16,047 nt of DNA, from contig CAZMND010000047.1 in assembly GCA_964567585.1 (NCBI GenBank), positions 1-16,047 of the forward strand, read 5' to 3'. This stretch comes from CALZKI01 sp964567585. GTDB lineage: Bacteria > Bacillota > Clostridia > Lachnospirales > Lachnospiraceae. A program made the translations under genes and the position numbers. Below the pieces are notes generated by a model. The model ran no database searches, was not told the origin of the DNA, and saw nothing but the letters and a program-made list of their open reading frames with translations. Shown here one piece after another: positions 1-6,454 of this stretch; position 1 is the stretch's first letter, and every line of letters starts with the position of its first letter.

Positions 1-1000
1 ATTTCTTAACTGCGTCAATCATTGTAATTCTTTCGAATGGTTTGCCCCAGTCCATTTCGATTCCGTTGTACACGATAGTCGTTGTACCAAGAACCTCCTG
101 TGCTACGTAGCGGAACATGTTTTCTGTCAAATCCATCATTCCGTTGTAGTCTGTGTATGCCTGGTATAATTCCATTAAAGTAAATTCCGGATTGTGTCTT
201 GTATCAAGACCTTCATTACGGAAAACTCGTCCGATTTCATATACTCTTTCAAGACCACCAACGATTAATCTCTTTAAGTATAACTCAAGAGAAATACGAA
301 GTTTGAAATCTTCATCCAAAGCATTGAAATGTGTTTCAAACGGTCTTGCCGCAGCACCACCTGCATTTGCCACAAGCATAGGTGTTTCTACTTCGATGAA
401 GCCTTCACCTGCAAGGTACTGGCGGATTGTACTGATAATTTTTGAACGCTTTAAGAATGTATCCTTAACATCCGCATTCATAATTAAATCTGTATATCTC
501 TGGCGATAACGGATATCTGTATTTGTTAAACCATGGAATTTTTCCGGTAAAATCTGTAAACTCTTTGAAAGCAATGTAATTTCACTTGCATGAATAGAAA
601 TTTCGCCCATCTGAGTACGGAAGACTTCACCTTTGATACCAACGATATCACCGATATCATACTTTTTAAAATCAGCGTATGGTTCTTCACCCACACTGTC
701 TCTTGCAACATATGACTGGATGTTGCCCTTTAAATCCTGAATGTTACAGAAAGACGCTTTACCCATAACACGCTTCTGCATAATACGGCCTGCTACAGTT
801 ACTGTCTGTCCTTCCATTTCTTCAAAATTATCTTTAATGTCCATACTATGATGTGTTACATCATATTTTGTAATTTTAAAAGGGTCTTTACCCGCTTCCT
901 GAAGGTTAGCTAATTTTTCTCTTCTAACCTTTAACAACTGGTTAATATCCTGTTCCTGCTGGCTTTTGCCCTTCTGATTCTGGTTCTGTGCTTCTGACAC
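1..1000 (-). CDS. lysS: Lysyl-tRNA synthetase, class II (C-terminus cut by window edge)
   Basis: This cytoplasmic class II aminoacyl-tRNA synthetase charges tRNA-Lys with lysine using ATP. The first 333 residues are visible; the family is usually about 490-660 residues, so motif 3 lies outside the window. Residues 1-20 are a Gln/Lys-rich, probably disordered tail. Residues 65-145 form the OB-fold anticodon-binding domain (VTVAGRIMQKRVMGKASF at 67-84). Motif 1 lies around 187-211 (GEGFIEVETPML) and motif 2 around 252-280 (YEIGRVFRNEG then RHNPEFTLMELY), both intact. The start is GTG at 1000-998, chosen because it follows an AAAGGGAG ribosome binding site by 8 bases and reaches the conserved N-terminus. 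The stop codon of greA overlaps that ribosome binding site, so the two genes are almost certainly cotranscribed. The longest ATG-started open frame on this strand here, 526-711, is not in this reading frame. Confidence 0.96.
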   Translation of the reverse strand, partial: MSEAQNQNQKGKSQQEQDINQLLKVRREKLANLQEAGKDPFKITKYDVTHHSMDIKDNFEEMEGQTVTVAGRIMQKRVMGKASFCNIQDLKGNIQSYVARDSVGEEPYADFKKYDIGDIVGIKGEVFRTQMGEISIHASEITLLSKSLQILPEKFHGLTNTDIRYRQRYTDLIMNADVKDTFLKRSKIISTIRQYLAGEGFIEVETPMLVANAGGAAARPFETHFNALDEDFKLRISLELYLKRLIVGGLERVYEIGRVFRNEGLDTRHNPEFTLMELYQAYTDYNGMMDLTENMFRYVAQEVLGTTTIVYNGIEMDWGKPFERITMIDAVKK

Positions 1001-1008
1001 GTTCTTCA

Positions 1009-1015
1009 CTCCCTT
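1009..1015 (-). promoter_or_regulatory. Ribosome binding site of lysS, overlapping the greA stop
   Basis: Minus-strand AAGGGAG lies 8 bases before the GTG start of lysS. The last base of the greA TAA stop (1017-1015) is the first base of this site, so a terminating greA ribosome sits on the lysS initiation region. This supports GTG at 1000 as the start and suggests translational coupling. Confidence 0.75.
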
Positions 1016-1497
1016 TAGTTAGATCTTTCGATTTCAAGTACTTTATATTTCAAAACGCCAACCTGTGTTTCCACCTGTACAACGTCACCTTTTTTCTTTC
1101 CGATTAAAGCGCTACCAACCGGTGATTCATTTGAAATCTTACCTTTTAAGCTGTTAGCTTCTGTAGAACCAACGATTTTGTACTCTAATTCTTCATCAAA
1201 TTCCATATCGAGGATTTTCACTTTACAACCGATGCTGATTGCATTGATATCAACTTCATCTTCAACAACAACTTCAGCATTCTTAAGAATCTTTTCCAAC
1301 TCTTCAATTCTTGCTTCGATGTCACGCTGTTCATCTTTTGCTGCATCATATTCAGCGTTTTCTGATAAGTCGCCCTGTTCTCTGGCTTCTTTGATTTTCT
1401 GTGCAACTTCTTTTCTCTTTACAACCTTTAACTCATGCAATTCATCTTCATATTTTCTAAGACCTTCATAAGTTAAAATATTCTTCTTTACTTCCAT
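1015..1497 (-). CDS. greA: Transcription elongation factor GreA
   Basis: GreA enters the secondary channel of RNA polymerase and stimulates cleavage of backtracked transcripts. The product is 160 residues, the family norm. Residues 1-75 form the N-terminal coiled-coil hairpin, with the acidic tip motif GDLSENAEYDAAKDEQ at 42-57. D43 and E46 match the tip acidic residues known in E. coli GreA. Residues 85-160 form the FKBP-like C-terminal domain, with SPVGSALIGKKKGD at 125-138. An in-frame ATG at 1524 would add nine residues (MPRRRIIKT), but the AGGAGG ribosome binding site lies inside that extension, so ATG at 1497 is the start. The gene lies 14 bases upstream of lysS, and a perfect-consensus promoter sits about 50 bases upstream of its start. 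The greA-lysS pairing is common in Firmicutes. Confidence 0.96.
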   Translation of the reverse strand: MEVKKNILTYEGLRKYEDELHELKVVKRKEVAQKIKEAREQGDLSENAEYDAAKDEQRDIEARIEELEKILKNAEVVVEDEVDINAISIGCKVKILDMEFDEELEYKIVGSTEANSLKGKISNESPVGSALIGKKKGDVVQVETQVGVLKYKVLEIERSN

Positions 1498-1509
1498 GGT
1501 TTTTATTAT

Positions 1510-1515
1510 CCTCCT
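1510..1515 (-). promoter_or_regulatory. Ribosome binding site that fixes the greA start
   Basis: Minus-strand AGGAGG lies 12 bases before the ATG at 1497. The spacing is slightly long. Because the site falls within the possible nine-residue upstream extension, it argues against the ATG at 1524. Confidence 0.8.
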
Positions 1516-1529
1516 GCGTGGCACAATGC

Positions 1530-2204
1530 CTATTTAGTCAATGTATTATAGCGATTTTTTTGAAAAGTGTCAAGAAAAAGCCTGATTTCCTTCCAAAAAG
1601 AGTAATAACCCATATCATTTAAAAGTCTTTTATCCCAAAAAGAGCGTTTTCCCTCGAAATCCAATACTGCAGCCCGTCCCTTTAAAATTAGTTCGCTTTC
1701 AAAAAGTTTTGGACACGCGGTAAGCATTTCATAGGTAAAAATCTGCAAAACAATGCCTTCCTTTTGTAGCAAGGTAGCCGCCAGATTTTCATACTCCGGA
1801 ACATTCTTGTCATAGCACACTATGCACACCGCCGCCAACCTGTCTGTCTTCATACGGATATATCCCAATGCTCTGCCTCTTTTATCATCGGCAAATACAA
1901 GTGTATGAAAAAACGGTATTTCCTCCAACCACTTTTCCAGTAATATCTCCGGCAAATACATTCTGTCCATCTGCAAAAAATCACATAATGCATCATCCAG
2001 CCACAAATACTGTGCTCCCGAGGCTTCATAAACGCCGGCAATATTTTTTTTGATTTGTTTTGGGCTTATGGAAAATGATCTTCCAAATAATGTCCTTGCA
2101 CAGGGCAAGGGCGCCACAAGTAGCATTTCATCCGTCGTCTCATAAAAAGCGGTTTTTTTGATTTTATCGTCCCGGTAACAAAAAAGAATTTTTTCACTGT
2201 CCAT
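1530..2204 (-). CDS. Unrecognised 224-residue protein between dusB and greA
   Basis: I do not recognise this family. The protein has no signal peptide or transmembrane segment and looks cytoplasmic. Visible features are an N-terminal segment with VAPLPCARTLFGRSFSISP around 29-48, a SGAQYLWLDDALCDFL stretch around 62-77, alternating hydrophobic strands (LAAVCIVCYD, around 123-132) and an aromatic C-terminal part ending in LDTFQKNRYNTLTK. It is cysteine-rich for its size but has no CxxC metal-binding pair. ATG at 2204 is the first start of the open frame, but no clear ribosome binding site precedes it; only a distant AAGGAAT is seen. It lies 38 bases after dusB and 32 bases before greA, so it is probably cotranscribed with dusB. 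Its codons resemble those of its neighbours, and frame length and operon position support a real gene. The neighbours suggest RNA or translation work at most; no function is claimed. Confidence 0.8.
   Translation of the reverse strand: MDSEKILFCYRDDKIKKTAFYETTDEMLLVAPLPCARTLFGRSFSISPKQIKKNIAGVYEASGAQYLWLDDALCDFLQMDRMYLPEILLEKWLEEIPFFHTLVFADDKRGRALGYIRMKTDRLAAVCIVCYDKNVPEYENLAATLLQKEGIVLQIFTYEMLTACPKLFESELILKGRAAVLDFEGKRSFWDKRLLNDMGYYSFWKEIRLFLDTFQKNRYNTLTK
1545..1573 (-). promoter_or_regulatory. Perfect-consensus sigma-A promoter for greA-lysS, inside the upstream gene
   Basis: On the minus strand, TTGACA (plus 1568-1573) is followed by exactly 17 bases and then TATAAT (plus 1545-1550). Both hexamers match the housekeeping consensus at every base. 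The expected transcription start is about 1538, just before the stop codon of the unrecognised gene, giving a greA leader of about 40 bases. The whole element lies within the last codons of that gene, where it is read as Leu-Asp-Thr, five residues, Tyr-Asn-Thr. It would let greA and lysS be expressed independently of the argF-birA-coaX-dusB transcript. Confidence 0.85.
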
Positions 2205-2242
2205 ATTGTAGAATATGTCTGCAAGATGAAATTATTCCTTAT

Positions 2243-3211
2243 TTACATATCAAAAAGACGTTCTACACATTTTTCCAATTGTACAAAATCTTCTATGCTG
2301 TTAATTTCATTTCGAAGTCTGGCAGAATTTGGCATTCCTTTTGTATACCAGGAAATATGCTTGCGCATTTCACGGATTCCGGTATACTCGCCCTTGCATT
2401 CCAGTTGCATATGGGCATGTTTTAAAATGACTTCTTTCATTTCTTTTTTATCGGGTCTTGGCAAAATAATACCGTCTTCAAGATAGGCTGCAATTTCCCT
2501 GAAAATCCACGGGTTTCCTTGTACGCCTCTGCCAATCATCAGTCCGTCGCACCCGGTTTCTTCCAGCATTTTTTTTGCACTGATTCCATCCACAATATCA
2601 CCGTTACCGATAACCGGAATGGATACAGCCTGTTTTACCTTTGCAATGATATCCCAGTCCGCCTTACCGGAATAATATTGTGCTCTTGTTCTGCCGTGGA
2701 CCGCCACTGCCGCCGCGCCGCTTGCTTCTGCGATTTTGGCAATTTCCACCGCATTTATATTGTCATCGTCAAAGCCTTTTCGGATTTTGATGGTAACAGG
2801 CTTTTTAATGGCCTTTACGGTCTTTGTAACAATTTCCTCTACCAGCTTTGGATTTTTCATAAGTGCCGAGCCTTCGTGGTTATTTACCACCTTTGGCACG
2901 GGACATCCCATGTTGATATCCAAAATGGCAAATGGTTTTTCTTCAATTCGTTTTGCCATTTCGCTGATAATATCCGCATCCGAGCCAAAAAGCTGCAAAG
3001 AAACAGGAAGTTCCCTATCATCTATCGCCATCAGTTCTTCGGTGTTTTTATTGTTGTAATAAATGGCCTTTGCACTGACCATTTCCATGCAAAGAAGACC
3101 TGCGCCCTGTTCTTTACATATCAAACGAAATGGCAGGTCTGTTACGCCTGCCATAGGTGCCAATATCAAATTGTTAGGAAGTGTGACATTTCCTATCTGC
3201 AATGTTTTCAT
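2243..3211 (-). CDS. dusB: tRNA-dihydrouridine synthase, DusB-like
   Basis: This FMN-dependent enzyme reduces uridine to dihydrouridine in tRNA, using NADPH. At 322 residues it is full length. The N-terminal TIM barrel starts with LAPMAGVTDLPFR at 17-29, the FMN-binding entry motif. The signature NMGCPVPKV at 100-108 carries the catalytic Cys103. K142 (IKIRKG) and H172 (VHGRTR) are the expected FMN and substrate contacts. NGDI at 203-206 and GRGVQGNPW at 227-235 form the phosphate-binding end of the barrel. Residues from about 245 form the helical tRNA-binding domain. The start is ATG at 3211, preceded by AAGGTGA at 4 bases. The gene follows coaX by 10 bases. The gap to the next gene, 38 bases, holds no terminator. 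Among the three Dus classes, the position next to greA-lysS fits the DusB/Dus1 type of Firmicutes. Confidence 0.95.
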   Translation of the reverse strand: MKTLQIGNVTLPNNLILAPMAGVTDLPFRLICKEQGAGLLCMEMVSAKAIYYNNKNTEELMAIDDRELPVSLQLFGSDADIISEMAKRIEEKPFAILDINMGCPVPKVVNNHEGSALMKNPKLVEEIVTKTVKAIKKPVTIKIRKGFDDDNINAVEIAKIAEASGAAAVAVHGRTRAQYYSGKADWDIIAKVKQAVSIPVIGNGDIVDGISAKKMLEETGCDGLMIGRGVQGNPWIFREIAAYLEDGIILPRPDKKEMKEVILKHAHMQLECKGEYTGIREMRKHISWYTKGMPNSARLRNEINSIEDFVQLEKCVERLFDM

Positions 3212-3221
3212 GGTTTCACCT

Positions 3222-3992
3222 TTATTTTACATTTTTATCGTATATAATCTTAAGTCCGTCCAAAGTAAGTGAACTGTCGTACACATCAATAGTATCTGTT
3301 TCGTTGGCAATAATCCTGCCAAGTCCACCGGTTGCTACTACCTTTAGGTTTGTATAACCGGTTTCTTCTTTTACCTTTTTGATAATGTACTCTGTCTGAC
3401 CAATCTGTCCATACACAAGTCCCGCCTGCATACTACTGATGGTTTCCGTTGCAAGGATAGACTTCGGTTTCTTAATCTCAATTTCCGGCAATTTCGCCGT
3501 ATCTTCCCAAAGAGCTTTTGCCGAGATGCGGATACCCGGAGCAGTAATACCTACCGGAAACTTGCCGTCTTCCGTTACCAAATCATAAGTTGTAGCCGTA
3601 CCAAAATCAAGCACCAGCACCGGTCCGCCATATTTCACATAGGCAGCTACCGCATCTACAATTCTGTCCGGTCCGATTTCCTTTGGGTTATCAGAAGTAA
3701 TCATAATACCTGTTTTAATGCCGGGGCCTACTATCAATGGATTTTTGCCCACATAACGGTTGATGGCACCCACGAGCGCATGCATCACGTTTGGTACTAC
3801 ACTGGCAATGATAACTCCTTCAATATCTTCCGTAGAAATGTCATTGCTATTTAACATATCACGGAATAAAACGCCGTATTCATCACTGGTTCTTGGAATT
3901 TTAGTGGTAATACGGAAAGTTGTTTTCAAAGCATCCTTTTCATATACACCACAGGTTATATTTGTATTTCCAACATCTATTACAAGTACCAT
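3222..3992 (-). CDS. coaX: Type III pantothenate kinase
   Basis: CoaX phosphorylates pantothenate, the first step of coenzyme A synthesis. Type III enzymes are not feedback-inhibited by CoA and need a monovalent cation such as potassium. The product is 256 residues, the family norm. It shows the ASKHA-fold phosphate motif DVGNTN at 6-11, GPDR at 107-110 with the catalytic Asp109, the second phosphate motif DFGTATTYD at 129-137, APGI at 151-154 and the adenosine motif ATGG at 220-223. The ATG at 3992 follows GGAGG by 7 bases; that site overlaps the end of the preceding gene, whose TAA lies 2 bases before the start, so translation is probably coupled. Firmicutes often place coaX next to birA and dusB, as here. 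Confidence 0.96.
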   Translation of the reverse strand: MVLVIDVGNTNITCGVYEKDALKTTFRITTKIPRTSDEYGVLFRDMLNSNDISTEDIEGVIIASVVPNVMHALVGAINRYVGKNPLIVGPGIKTGIMITSDNPKEIGPDRIVDAVAAYVKYGGPVLVLDFGTATTYDLVTEDGKFPVGITAPGIRISAKALWEDTAKLPEIEIKKPKSILATETISSMQAGLVYGQIGQTEYIIKKVKEETGYTNLKVVATGGLGRIIANETDTIDVYDSSLTLDGLKIIYDKNVK

Positions 3993-3994
3993 TC

Positions 3995-4366
3995 TTATTC
4001 CTCCAATAATCCGTCAATATTTTCCTTTAAAATAAACACTCTATAGTATAACTCCAGAGACTGAAACAATTCCTGTCTCTTTCTTCGGATTTCATTTACC
4101 AAAAGACCGGAGCTGATATCGTCATACAAAACATCTTCATCATACGCATCCGTCTCTAAGGCAATCTGTCCTTCCTCATCAAAAACAACCGTAAAAACAC
4201 CGCCCACTTCTTCCGTAAAAAGTACACAAATTACGTGAAGTTCCTCTTTGATAGAATCAGGGAGAGCTTTAAACTGTTCATTAAAATAATATTTCTTTTC
4301 ATAAGCCGATGCGCCGCACAATACGACTTTGGCATTCTCATTTTCCTGTTTATTATACATATCCAT
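3995..4366 (-). CDS. Small conserved protein between birA and coaX, DUF6145-like
   Basis: This 123-residue acidic protein has no signal peptide or membrane segment. The core reads VVLCGASAYEKKYYFNEQF around 14-32, then KEELHVICVLFTEEVGGVF around 40-58, and a C-terminal helix with EIRRKRQELFQSLELYYRVF around 91-110. From memory it matches the DUF6145 family of Lachnospiraceae, whose function is unknown; I could not confirm this by search. The first ATG (4366) overlaps the end of birA by 14 bases; a second in-frame ATG at 4360 is also possible. An AAGAGG ribosome binding site inside the last birA codons serves either start. Its stop is only 2 bases from coaX. The overlap on one side and near-contact on the other tie it to biotin-ligase and CoA-synthesis genes, but that alone does not show a shared pathway. 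Confidence 0.88.
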   Translation of the reverse strand: MDMYNKQENENAKVVLCGASAYEKKYYFNEQFKALPDSIKEELHVICVLFTEEVGGVFTVVFDEEGQIALETDAYDEDVLYDDISSGLLVNEIRRKRQELFQSLELYYRVFILKENIDGLLEE

Positions 4367-5333
4367 ACATACCTCTTACAGACACTTCACCGGCATACAC
4401 CTTCTCGATTTGTCCGTTTTCTTTAAATACAATAAGCATACCCTCTTCATTGATACCGCCGGCAATGCCCGAAAATTCGCCTTTGGGGTCTAAAACCTTC
4501 ACAAGCGCACCCTTATTGACAAGCATTTTGTTGTAGTCATCTACAAACGGTCTTAAATCTCCTGCTTGTAAAAACATCGCATAATTCTTTTCTACCTGCG
4601 AAAGTATATCACTTAAAAGATTGGCTCTTGATATGAGACTTCCCTTCTCATTTTTCAGAGATGTTGCCATATCTGCAATTTCTTCCGGAAATCCTTCTTC
4701 ATTCACATTGATACCGACTCCTACCACAATATGATGAATGTAGTCTCTTTCCATACTCATTTCGGTTAAAATACCGCAGACCTTTTTCTTACCCACTACG
4801 ATATCGTTGGGCCATTTTATCTTAGCATCAAGCCCTGTATTTTTTCTGATTACCATTGCCACGCTGTAGGCTACTACCAATGTAATCATAGAAGCTTTAT
4901 CCGGTGAAAAGTCCGGTTTTAAGAGCACACTGAAATAAAGGTTTGTCCCCTTTGGAGACTCCCACGCTCTGCCCCTTCTTCCTTTGCCCAGAGTCTGCCC
5001 GTCAGCCACCACCAAAAGCCCCTCTTTTGCTCCGTCCTCTGCCATTCTTCTGACATCGGCATTAGTGGAATCGGTAACCTCTTTATACACAATTTCTTTA
5101 CCCAGCCACTCAGTATTAAGGCGGCTTTCCAGCTCGTATTTTGACAACAAATCAGGGGAAGATACCATATGATAGCCTTTATTTTGTACAGCTTCAATAC
5201 GGTAACCTTCCTTTTTCAGTTGATTGATAACTTTCCACACAGCCGTTCTGGATACGCCAAAACGGTTGCAAAGTTCCTGACCGGAAACGAACTTGTCGCT
5301 TTCCCGAAGCCACGCTAAGATTTCAGCTTTCAT
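4353..5333 (-). CDS. birA: Bifunctional biotin ligase and biotin-operon repressor BirA
   Basis: BirA makes biotinyl-AMP and transfers biotin to carboxylase carrier proteins. The form with a DNA-binding domain also represses biotin genes. At 326 residues it has all three parts. The N-terminal winged helix-turn-helix is at 1-57 (GQELCNRFGVSRTAVWKVI around 18-36). The catalytic domain runs from about 80, with DSTNAD at 88-93, the biotinyl-AMP loop GKGRRGRAW at 116-124 and KWPNDI at 173-178. The C-terminal SH3-like domain lies around 272-320. The ATG at 5333 lies 3 bases after the argF stop, and an AGAGG ribosome binding site is embedded in the final argF codons. No BirA operator (a GTTAAC-type inverted repeat) is visible in this window, so any regulatory target is elsewhere. 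Confidence 0.96.
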   Translation of the reverse strand: MKAEILAWLRESDKFVSGQELCNRFGVSRTAVWKVINQLKKEGYRIEAVQNKGYHMVSSPDLLSKYELESRLNTEWLGKEIVYKEVTDSTNADVRRMAEDGAKEGLLVVADGQTLGKGRRGRAWESPKGTNLYFSVLLKPDFSPDKASMITLVVAYSVAMVIRKNTGLDAKIKWPNDIVVGKKKVCGILTEMSMERDYIHHIVVGVGINVNEEGFPEEIADMATSLKNEKGSLISRANLLSDILSQVEKNYAMFLQAGDLRPFVDDYNKMLVNKGALVKVLDPKGEFSGIAGGINEEGMLIVFKENGQIEKVYAGEVSVRGMYGYV

Positions 5334-5336
5334 ATA

Positions 5337-6341
5337 TTATCCTCTGTCGCTTGTCTTTGTAAGTGTTGCTGCCATTACAGCTTTGATTGTATGCATTCTG
5401 TTTTCAGCTTCCTGGAATACAATGGATTTTTCTGACTGGAATACTTCGTCTGTAACTTCCAACTCTGTAAAACCGAACTTTTCACCCATTTCTTTTCCGA
5501 CCTTTGTCTTCAAATCATGGTAAGCCGGCAAACAATGCATAAATACCGCATTTTCACCCGCATTGTCCATAATCGCCTTATTTACCTGGTACGGAGAAAG
5601 TTCACGAATTCTGGTTTCCCAAACTTCCAAAGGTTCACCCATGGAAACCCATACGTCTGTATAAACTACATCTACGTCTTTTGTGCCTTCCATAGCATCC
5701 TCTGTTAACCGGATACTACCACCGTTTTCCTCTGCGATTTTCTGACATGTTTTTACCAGTTCTTCATCAGGGAAAAAGTTCTTAGATGCACAGGCAGTAA
5801 AATGCATACCCATTTTGGCACAAGTAACCATAAGAGAGTTACCCATATTGTAACGGGCATCCCCCATATAAGTTAATTTAATGCCTTTAATATATCCAAA
5901 ATGCTCTTTAATAGTTAACAAATCGGCAAGCATCTGTGTCGGATGAAATTCATTGGTAAGGCCATTCCATACAGGTACACCTGCATATTTTGCCAGTTCT
6001 TCCACGATTTCCTGACCATAGCCACGGTATTCAATACCGTCATACATACTTCCCAGTACCCTTGCAGAATCTGCAATACTTTCCTTTGTACCAAACTGGG
6101 AAGCTGACGGATCCAGATATGTACTGCCCATACCAAGGTCGTGGGCCGCTACTTCAAAAGAACAACGCGTTCTTGTACTTGTTTTTTCAAAAACCAACGC
6201 TACGTTCTGTCCTTCATAATCTCTTGTTAAAATGCCTTTTTTCTTTTTTGCTTTAAGATCTGCTGCCAAATCTACCAAATATATGATTTCTTCAGGGGTA
6301 AAATCCAAAAGTTTCAAAAAATGTCTACCCTGTAAATTCAT
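5337..6341 (-). CDS. argF: Ornithine carbamoyltransferase
   Basis: This enzyme converts ornithine and carbamoyl phosphate to citrulline in arginine synthesis; the same fold also works in reverse in arginine catabolism (ArcB). The 334-residue product has the carbamoyl-phosphate site STRTR at 55-59 and HPTQ at 133-136, and the ornithine site N168 (MGNS), D229 and S233-M234 (DVWVSMGE). It also has HCLPAYHD at 269-276 and R315 near the C-terminus, so the catalytic set is complete. An ATG at 6380 would add 13 residues, but ATG at 6341 begins the conserved N-terminus and sits 9 bases after AAGGAGG. No deiminase or carbamate kinase gene lies nearby, so an anabolic role is favoured, though ArcB is not excluded. 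The gene heads the cluster with birA, which it meets at 3 bases. A hairpin and T-run lie just before its ribosome binding site. Confidence 0.94.
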   Translation of the reverse strand: MNLQGRHFLKLLDFTPEEIIYLVDLAADLKAKKKKGILTRDYEGQNVALVFEKTSTRTRCSFEVAAHDLGMGSTYLDPSASQFGTKESIADSARVLGSMYDGIEYRGYGQEIVEELAKYAGVPVWNGLTNEFHPTQMLADLLTIKEHFGYIKGIKLTYMGDARYNMGNSLMVTCAKMGMHFTACASKNFFPDEELVKTCQKIAEENGGSIRLTEDAMEGTKDVDVVYTDVWVSMGEPLEVWETRIRELSPYQVNKAIMDNAGENAVFMHCLPAYHDLKTKVGKEMGEKFGFTELEVTDEVFQSEKSIVFQEAENRMHTIKAVMAATLTKTSDRG

Positions 6342-6350
6342 CGTCTTTAT

Positions 6351-6357
6351 CCTCCTT
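6351..6357 (-). promoter_or_regulatory. Ribosome binding site that fixes the argF start
   Basis: Minus-strand AAGGAGG lies 9 bases before ATG 6341, in an ideal position. It directly abuts the T-run of the upstream hairpin and rules out the longer start at 6380. Confidence 0.85.
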
Positions 6358-6403
6358 AAAAAAACTCTAAATGCCCACATTGTAAAAACCTACAACGTGG
6401 GCA
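6358..6403 (-). terminator. Hairpin with T-run upstream of argF: terminator or attenuator
   Basis: On the minus strand a 13-base-pair stem (TGCCCACGTTGTA with TACAATGTGGGCA, plus 6391-6403 and 6372-6384, one G-U pair) closes a six-base loop. After an interval of seven bases comes a run of seven T (plus 6358-6364), which touches the argF ribosome binding site. It may terminate the NfeD-SPFH transcript. Because nothing resembling a promoter fits between hairpin and gene, argF transcription must either read through it or start upstream of it, which is the layout of an attenuator. The interval between stem and T-run makes it a non-ideal terminator. Confidence 0.6.
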
Positions 6404-6454
6404 ATTATTCTCTATAAATTCTGCTCCGTCCTAAAAGATATACTTTCTACGAAA

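Noticed and set aside
2519..3247. 242-codon open frame on the plus strand
   Set aside because: It is antisense to dusB, whose motifs are unambiguous. Its translation is rich in Cys, Phe and His in a pattern typical of the complement of a coding frame, and it has no ribosome binding site or recognisable domain.
6342..6380. 13-residue N-terminal extension of argF
   Set aside because: It would place AAGGAGG inside the coding region; the ATG at 6341 matches the family N-terminus and has ideal spacing.
6403..6430. Possible ArgR box upstream of argF
   Set aside because: An AT-rich GAATTTATAGAGAATAATT stretch has some resemblance, but it lacks the palindromic symmetry of the ArgR consensus.
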